Source: Bacillota bacterium (GTDB taxonomy: Bacteria; Bacillota; Bacilli; Bacillales; Bacillaceae_J). Taken from it: a stretch of 8,580 nt of DNA. A program made the translations under genes and the position numbers. Under the pieces are notes generated by a model, which worked only from the letters and a program-made list of their open reading frames with translations, did not search any database and had not been told where the DNA came from. Shown here piece by piece: positions 5,475-8,580 of the stretch (positions are counted from its first letter, which is position 1; every line of letters starts with the position of its first letter). The stretch covers positions 1-8,580 of the forward strand of contig JAEWMK010000258.1 of the NCBI GenBank assembly GCA_023457235.1, in the 5' to 3' direction.

Positions 5475-5765
5475 ATGAAAATAAAATATTCTGAGATCCT
5501 ATCAGAAGCTATTTCTTACAGTGGTCTTAAACTTGAAAAAATTGCCGATTTAGTTGGAGAAATCACTGGAACAAGGCCAAGCAGAGAATATCTGAGTAGA
5601 TTACAAAATGGTAAAAGCAAGCCAGCAAGTGACCAACTAAATGATGCTCTTGCTCAAATTTTTAAACTTGATCCAGTTCAACTTAAAGCAGCTGCCTACC
5701 GTGAAAAGATTCCACCGGAAGTATTAAAAATATTGCAGCAAGATCCCCAGGCACAACCGGCATGA
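5475..5765 (+). CDS. Cro-like HTH regulator, paralog of the repressor
   Basis: 96-aa DNA-binding protein. It aligns with the N-terminal part of the divergent repressor: the recognition region REYLSRLQNGKSKPAS (37-52) corresponds to RQYLSRLQNGKNSPAS there, and LDPVQLKAAAYREKIPPEVLK (65-85) to the repressor's GDPEDLIVAAFLEKAPEEVKK. It lacks the repressor's C-terminal tail. A shared recognition helix predicts binding to the same GTTGATAT sites, as with Cro and CI, so it probably represses the repressor or tunes the early promoter. I chose the ATG at 5475 because AGAGGTGA lies 5 nt upstream; an upstream ATG at 5451 has no ribosome site. It is the first gene after the rightward promoter. Confidence 0.85.
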   Translation: MKIKYSEILSEAISYSGLKLEKIADLVGEITGTRPSREYLSRLQNGKSKPASDQLNDALAQIFKLDPVQLKAAAYREKIPPEVLKILQQDPQAQPA

Positions 5766-5802
5766 AAGAGTGATGAAGACACAAATACCTAACCTTTATA
5801 AA

Positions 5803-5809
5803 TTCGACA
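5803..5809 (-). promoter_or_regulatory. Spo0A-box-like site upstream of the first 47-aa gene
   Basis: TTCGACA, whose reverse complement TGTCGAA equals the 7-bp Spo0A box core. It lies 53 nt before the start at 5856. The flanks do not extend the match well, so alone this site is weak. Confidence 0.35.
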
Positions 5810-5855
5810 GAAATGTGGGAAATCCTTGAAAACGTTATAGAAGGAGGAGAAAAGA

Positions 5856-5999
5856 ATGGAAAATCGCAAAAAAGTGCTTCAAGAATTGATAGACACTTTC
5901 TTAAAAGAAGCTAAAGCAAAGCAACTAACGATCGGGGAGCTTGATAAAACATTTTATGAACTTCGTAAACAAGCTGAGGAATTAAAAATAGCTGAATAA
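5856..5999 (+). CDS. Small helical protein, 47 aa (copy 1 of a duplicated gene)
   Basis: Two amphipathic helices, ENRKKVLQELIDTFLKEAK and IGELDKTFYELRKQAEELK, joined by a short AKQLT turn. The predicted fold is a helical hairpin. No membrane segment or Cys is present. The ATG is supported by AAGGAGGAG 5 nt upstream, a very strong site. The gene at 6352 encodes an obvious paralog of identical length with the same AKQLTIGELD core and LKIAE end. The GELD turn faintly recalls the SQELD motif of Spo0E-type phosphatases, but the match is too short to assign that function. The family is unrecognised; binding to a protein partner is the likeliest role for something this small. Confidence 0.75.
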   Translation: MENRKKVLQELIDTFLKEAKAKQLTIGELDKTFYELRKQAEELKIAE

Positions 6000-6016
6000 G
6001 CTGCCACTTATCCAGC
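5991..6016 (+). repeat. Hairpin overlapping the stop codon of the first 47-aa gene
   Basis: GCTGAATAAG (5991-6000) pairs with CTTATCCAGC (6007-6016) with one A/C mismatch and a 6-nt loop. The stop codon TAA is in the left arm. The equivalent position of copy 2 has the same hairpin in perfect form. No T-run follows, so it may protect or end the transcript only weakly. Confidence 0.5.
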
Positions 6017-6036
6017 CAAATAAATCAAAGCGCTGT

Positions 6037-6210
6037 TTATCGGTCTTTATATGGACAGTCGTTGTAGTAAGGATTACTGTTCCATTGTGATTCTTCTGTT
6101 AGACAAAATTTTTCAGCATGATTGTTGTCAATTTCCTTTTTGTTAGACTCACAGATGTGTATTTGACCGCTCCAAAAGCTGTCTTTGAAATTGTAATACG
6201 GACATGTCAT
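6037..6210 (-). CDS. Small Cys-rich protein, 57 aa, possible zinc binder
   Basis: Four cysteines at residues 3, 20, 36 and 52, with CP(Y) at both ends (MTCPYY and DCPYKDR), and many aromatic residues. Spacings of 16, 15 and 15 residues are wide but could fold into one zinc site; I know similar CPYY...CPxYK small proteins from bacilli but no assigned function. The ATG at 6208-6210 is chosen because AAGGTGGTGAT sits just upstream; the longer frame from 6231 would overlap that ribosome site. It is divergent from the second 47-aa gene and separates the two copies, so it may have been part of the duplication or inserted between them. Confidence 0.65.
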   Translation of the reverse strand: MTCPYYNFKDSFWSGQIHICESNKKEIDNNHAEKFCLTEESQWNSNPYYNDCPYKDR

Positions 6211-6268
6211 GGATATCACCACCTTTCTCATTTTCAGAATAGCATGAAATTACAAAATGCCTCATGTT

Positions 6269-6285
6269 TTCGACAAAATTAGACG
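6269..6285 (-). promoter_or_regulatory. Tandem Spo0A-box-like sites upstream of the second 47-aa gene
   Basis: TTCGACA (6269-6275) with flanks reads TTTTGTCGAAAA on the minus strand, an excellent extended 0A box. A degenerate copy TTAGACG begins exactly 10 bp later (6279-6285). The pair lies between the divergent Cys-rich gene and the 47-aa gene and could control either. Confidence 0.45.
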
Positions 6286-6351
6286 TTTGAAAATGAATGA
6301 TTAAGAAAGTGGAAAGTCCTTGAAGAAATCAAATGAGAGGAGGAATTTCCG

Positions 6352-6495
6352 ATGAATGAACGCAAAAAGGAGCTGCAAGAATTAAAAGACAACTTCTTAA
6401 AAGCATCGAAGGCAAAACAACTAACAATTGGCGAGCTTGATCAAACAATCCGTGAACTTGAACAACAAGCAAGGCAATTAAAAATAGCTGAATAA
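6352..6495 (+). CDS. Small helical protein, 47 aa (copy 2)
   Basis: Paralog of the product of 5856-5999: same length, same helical-hairpin pattern, about 60% identical by eye, with blocks AKQLTIGELD (residues 21-30) and LKIAE at the end unchanged. Synonymous differences are many, for example in the AKQLTIGEL codons, so the duplication is old and the protein sequence has been kept by selection. A strong ribosome site (GAGAGGAGGAAT) precedes the ATG. The upstream DNA also resembles that of copy 1 (GTGGAAAGTCCTTGAA here, GTGGGAAATCCTTGAA at about 5815), so regulatory DNA was duplicated with the gene. Function unknown. Confidence 0.75.
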   Translation: MNERKKELQELKDNFLKASKAKQLTIGELDQTIRELEQQARQLKIAE

Positions 6496-6511
6496 GGGTT
6501 AGTTATTCAGC
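6487..6511 (+). repeat. Hairpin overlapping the stop codon of the second 47-aa gene
   Basis: GCTGAATAA (6487-6495) and TTATTCAGC (6503-6511) form a perfect 9-bp stem with a 7-nt loop. The stop codon is within the left arm, as in copy 1. No T-run follows directly. Confidence 0.6.
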
Positions 6512-6557
6512 ATGGAAACAGAAATTTTTAATACATCTACACTTAGGTGGTCTGCGG

Positions 6558-6926
6558 ATGGATGAATTGACTGCCCAGAAAAAAAGGGATAAGTATTCAA
6601 AAAAGATTCATCAAAACAGGCTTTTGGAAATGAAAATTTGTATAAGAGCGAGCGTACGATTCAGCACTTTATTTGCTGGGCTATTTCTAGCAAATATAAA
6701 TGCAGACATTCTAGCCAATCTAACTAATTTCCTTTCTTTTCCAAAAGATAAAGTTCAGTTCGATTATACAATCGAAACATTAATTTTTAATGTCTTAGGT
6801 AACCTGTTATTGATATTTGCAATTTCTCAATATGTTATAGAATTTGTTGTCGATGCGCTGTATCGAATATATCTAGAGAAATGGCTTGAAGCCTCTATCT
6901 TTTTACAAGAATTGGAGAAAAGATAA
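6558..6926 (+). CDS. Hypothetical membrane protein, 122 aa, two predicted TM helices
   Basis: Lys/Arg-rich N-terminus (residues 8-30) followed by a probable membrane helix at about 33-58 (FSTLFAGLFLANINADILANL) and a clear one at about 73-101 (LIFNVLGNLLLIFAISQYV). The short C-terminal helix KWLEASIFLQELEKR is charged. By the positive-inside rule both ends should be cytoplasmic. The ATG has AGGTGG 7 nt upstream. It follows the second 47-aa gene on the same strand and converges on the membrane-protein gene at 7047. I do not recognise the family. Small two-helix membrane proteins in such cargo positions are sometimes holin-like or immunity proteins, but there is no specific evidence here. Confidence 0.7.
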   Translation: MDELTAQKKRDKYSKKIHQNRLLEMKICIRASVRFSTLFAGLFLANINADILANLTNFLSFPKDKVQFDYTIETLIFNVLGNLLLIFAISQYVIEFVVDALYRIYLEKWLEASIFLQELEKR

Positions 6927-6928
6927 AC

Positions 6929-6946
6929 GATTAAAGATATTTAATC
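6929..6946 (+). terminator. Possible weak terminator after the two-helix membrane protein
   Basis: GATTAAA (6929-6935) and TTTAATC (6940-6946) pair perfectly with a 4-nt loop, 2 nt past the stop codon. The stem is nearly all A-T and lacks a T-run. A second imperfect hairpin, GGCGTTT and AAATGCC with a 3-nt loop, lies about 20 nt downstream. Confidence 0.35.
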
Positions 6947-7046
6947 AGTTATGTGAATTTGGCTATTTGGCGTTTTTGAAATGCCTCAAAAGTAATCCAA
7001 TACTAATTGAAGATATGTAGATTCCAGAAAACAGCACTCCGAAAAA

Positions 7047-7718
7047 TTAGATTAGTGCAATATTCGCTATAACTTCATTTCCTTGAAAAAGGGTATTAAG
7101 AAATAATGCGATAGAGAATGCAAGTGCAGAAGATAAGAAAACGATCGAAAAAATCAAATCAGCAACAGGGTCAGATGTTGGATAAATTTTAATCCTTTTT
7201 AAATTGATATTAGTTATATATGCTTCAACGCTTATATCATCTTCATTGATCTTGTCTTTAAGATTTGCCAAAAATCGTATAGTAAAGTAATCCTTTGGGT
7301 TCAAAGTGAATTTTTCAATAATGATTTTATTTTTATTTGCGACTGCGGTTGGCTTGTAACTTTTACAATTTTTATAAGTAATTTCTGGGGTGAATAAATT
7401 TGTTTCTTCTGGAAACTTCAAAGTTAAATATTGTTGGATGGAATTCTCTGTAATTGGATTTTTGGTAGTGTTTTCAAATTTATATTCCAAAATGTAAAGG
7501 TTTTTTAATTTACTTTTTTCTATATCAGGAAAGACTTCGTCTGAAATTTGTAGACCTTCATTACTCATTATTGGAGAGTTTGTTATTAAACTGTACTGTA
7601 GTTTTTTTCGTCTTTCTATATTGAAAGCTATTACCTTATATAAAGGTATTACTAAAGTAATTAGTGTTAAAAGAACACCTATGAGAGCTATGTAATCGCT
7701 AAATTGTTCCATATGCAT
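7047..7718 (-). CDS. Hypothetical membrane protein with large middle domain, 223 aa
   Basis: The N-terminus has a membrane helix at about 9-31 (ALIGVLLTLITLVIPLYKVI) followed by the positive stretch IERRKK. A hydrophilic, beta-strand-rich domain fills about 45-180 (for example LKNLYILEYKFENTTKNPI and KIIIEKFTLNPKDYFTIRF), and a second helix lies at about 186-210. The IERRKK stretch places the middle domain on the cytoplasmic side, which would suit a sensor coupled to a membrane-acting part. The ATG at 7716-7718 has AAGG closely upstream; a second ATG two codons later is also possible. It is divergent from the excisionase-like gene and convergent with the two-helix membrane gene. Codons are very AT-rich, consistent with acquired cargo. 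I do not recognise the family; defence effector or exclusion protein are guesses only. Confidence 0.75.
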   Translation of the reverse strand: MHMEQFSDYIALIGVLLTLITLVIPLYKVIAFNIERRKKLQYSLITNSPIMSNEGLQISDEVFPDIEKSKLKNLYILEYKFENTTKNPITENSIQQYLTLKFPEETNLFTPEITYKNCKSYKPTAVANKNKIIIEKFTLNPKDYFTIRFLANLKDKINEDDISVEAYITNINLKRIKIYPTSDPVADLIFSIVFLSSALAFSIALFLNTLFQGNEVIANIALI

Positions 7719-7769
7719 ACCAACCTTATATTTAATTACTTACGTTAAAATATATCAAAATGTTCAGCA

Positions 7770-7797
7770 TTTGACACATATTCGACAAAAATAGACA
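7770..7797 (-). promoter_or_regulatory. Triple Spo0A-box-like array in the divergent intergenic region
   Basis: TTTGACA (7770-7776), TTCGACA (7781-7787) and ATAGACA (7791-7797) are spaced 11 and 10 bp apart. On the minus strand the first two read TGTCAAA and TGTCGAA, both fitting the 0A core TGTCRAA. The region serves both the excisionase-like gene (start 7835) and the minus-strand membrane protein (start 7718). TTGACA at 7771 could also be a -35 hexamer, but no good -10 follows. Confidence 0.45.
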
Positions 7798-7834
7798 AAA
7801 AGATTTTACGAAAAAGAGCTAGGAGTTAAGCAAG

Positions 7835-8041
7835 GTGAGACATTCCAATAATACTCCATTTGATATTAATAAATATCCGTTGATTTTAACCGTTCATGAA
7901 GTTGCAGAAATTCTACAAATTGGCGTACGAATGGCATATAAGGTAATGGACCAAGACGATTTTCCTTTATTTCGAATTGGCAAAAGTAAACGGGTTAGAA
8001 GAGATGATTTCTTCGAATGGATTAAAAAACAAGGTAGGTGA
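7835..8041 (+). CDS. Excisionase-family (HTH_17, MerR-like) DNA-binding protein
   Basis: 68-aa protein with a winged HTH of the excisionase/HTH_17 type: LTVHEVAEILQIGVRMAYKV (residues 18-37) is the helix-turn-helix and FPLFRIGKSKRVRRDDFFEWI (43-63) the wing and last helix. In mobile elements such proteins bend DNA for excision or act as early regulators; in ICEBs1 the Xis protein is about this size. Here the integrase is a serine recombinase, whose directionality factors are usually unrelated to this family, so a regulatory role in the downstream operon is equally likely. The start is GTG at 7835, supported by AGGAG 9 nt upstream. It ends 7 nt before an alternative ATG of the next gene, so both are probably in one operon. 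Confidence 0.82.
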   Translation: MRHSNNTPFDINKYPLILTVHEVAEILQIGVRMAYKVMDQDDFPLFRIGKSKRVRRDDFFEWIKKQGR

Positions 8042-8102
8042 AATTTCAATGGCTGTCCCACTCCAAAAGCTGCATATGGATGTATCAAGGGGTGATTCAT
8101 TC

Positions 8103-8282
8103 ATGGCAGAGAAAACAACTGAAAAGTATGATGCAACCTATAATTTTGGCAATACAACAGTTCATGTTGTGGCACCACCGCCAATGAGTCGAGAAGAGCT
8201 TCAAAAAAGAATGAGAGCATTCCATAATGCAGGGTGGGCGATCATCCAGGAAATTCAACAAAGTGAAGCTGAACAGGAGTAA
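8103..8282 (+). CDS. Conserved small hypothetical protein, 59 aa
   Basis: Starts MAEKTTEKYDATYNFGNTTV, continues with a short proline stretch (VAPPPMSREEL) and ends in an amphipathic helix containing AGWAIIQEI. I recall similar short proteins in Bacillus mobile elements, but no function is known to me. Two starts are plausible. The ATG at 8103 has AAGGGGTGA 8 nt upstream and begins the conserved-looking part, so I chose it. An in-frame ATG at 8049, with GGTAGGTG upstream, would add 18 residues (MAVPLQKLHMDVSRGDSF) and sit almost flush with the preceding gene. There are no cysteines and no membrane segment. A hairpin overlaps the stop codon. Confidence 0.8.
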   Translation: MAEKTTEKYDATYNFGNTTVHVVAPPPMSREELQKRMRAFHNAGWAIIQEIQQSEAEQE

Positions 8283-8293
8283 GTACTCCTGTT
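8272..8293 (+). repeat. Hairpin overlapping the stop codon of the 59-aa gene
   Basis: AACAGGAGTA (8272-8281) and TACTCCTGTT (8284-8293) are perfectly complementary around AG, giving a 9-bp stem with a 4-nt loop that includes part of the TAA stop. No T-run follows, and the next gene starts 43 nt later with its own strong ribosome site, so it is probably not a full terminator. Confidence 0.6.
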
Positions 8294-8336
8294 GAAGGTA
8301 GACAAGTTATTTATATAAAAACAAGGAGTGATTTAA

Positions 8337-8580
8337 ATGCGTTACGCACATGTTAGGGAATTAGATGGTCCATTATTTGAATAGAAAGATCGCATTGCTT
8401 CCGTTCTGAACAAAGTCGATCACAGCTATGAAAACATTGAATATGATCGGGAAAATGAGGAAGATGTGTTTTTAGCAGATGAGTTTAGGAGAATCATTGA
8501 CAAGTTATCTCAAGTTGAAAATGATCTTGATTATCTTAAAAAGCCAATAACTGAGGTCGGTGTCTTGCACAAGAATGAAC
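8337..8580 (+). pseudogene. Hypothetical gene interrupted by in-frame TAG, cut by the window edge
   Basis: ATG at 8337 follows a near-ideal AAGGAGTGA ribosome site. After 15 codons (MRYAHVRELDGPLFE) a TAG occurs at 8382-8384. The same frame then stays open for 65 codons to the window end with good coding character: KDRIASVLNKVDHSYENIEY, then acidic and helical DEFRRIIDKLSQVENDL and KPITEVGVLHKNE. A single C-to-T change (CAG to TAG, Gln16) explains the break. No ATG, GTG or TTG with a ribosome site lies just after the stop. The closing GVLHKNE resembles the start of DUF5348-type small domains from Bacillus mobile elements, a weak recollection. It could be a true nonsense mutation, a sequencing error or a suppressed stop. 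Confidence 0.6.

Noticed and set aside
6211..6231. Longer start for the Cys-rich protein
   Set aside because: The seven extra codons contain the strong AAGGTGGTGAT ribosome site of the inner ATG.
5856..6495. Calling the 47-aa proteins Spo0E-family phosphatases
   Set aside because: Only a GELD turn is shared with the SQELD signature and the spacing between helices differs.
7835..8041. Naming the excisionase-like gene xis, the directionality factor of the integrase
   Set aside because: Serine recombinase directionality factors are usually unrelated to this family, and position alone does not prove the role.
7894..8100. 68-codon minus-strand frame
   Set aside because: Antisense to the well-supported excisionase-like gene and the start of the next gene.

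Overview
This is AT-rich, low-GC Gram-positive DNA with strong Shine-Dalgarno sites, TTG/GTG starts, textbook sigma-A promoters and small-protein families typical of Bacillus and its relatives. I read it as one end of an integrated mobile element (a prophage or an integrative conjugative/mobilizable element). The basis is a large serine recombinase, a divergent repressor/Cro-like switch, an ImmA/IrrE-type metalloprotease and an excisionase-family HTH protein in one short stretch. I see no structural phage, conjugation or replication gene, so the type of element stays open. No rRNA, tRNA, CRISPR array or complete insertion sequence was seen.

Layout. Positions 1-279 are probably the element boundary or flanking DNA, with hairpins and the integrase terminator. 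From 280 to 1851 (minus) lies the serine recombinase. Positions 1852-2279 are non-coding apart from the integrase promoter and a 15-bp-stem hairpin. A 91-aa hypothetical gene (2280-2555) and the ImmA-like protease (2640-3377) follow on the minus strand. A 102-aa orphan gene (3629-3937, plus) converges on a TIR-domain gene (3950-4786, minus). That gene lies downstream of the repressor (4858-5301, minus), with a strong terminator between them. The repressor diverges from a paralogous Cro-like regulator (5475-5765, plus) across an intergenic region rich in GTTGATAT operator-like repeats.

Right of the switch are two copies of a 47-aa helical protein gene (5856-5999 and 6352-6495) flanking a minus-strand Cys-rich gene. 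Next come two convergent membrane-protein genes (6558-6926 plus, 7047-7718 minus), an excisionase-family HTH gene (7835-8041), a 59-aa conserved small protein (8103-8282) and a gene interrupted by an in-frame TAG (8337 to the window end).

How it may work together (inference). The repressor keeps the element silent, the Cro-like paralog opposes it, and the ImmA-like protease may inactivate the repressor under stress. The integrase and immA promoters share identical -35 and -10 hexamers, 17-bp spacers and a related motif in the spacer; the immA copy is very close to the B. subtilis LexA/DinR box. TTCGACA motifs (the reverse complement of the Spo0A box) precede three rightward genes, suggesting a link to host developmental state. 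The TIR protein, the 102-aa protein and the two membrane proteins look like accessory cargo placed between control genes, where prophages and ICEs often carry anti-phage genes.
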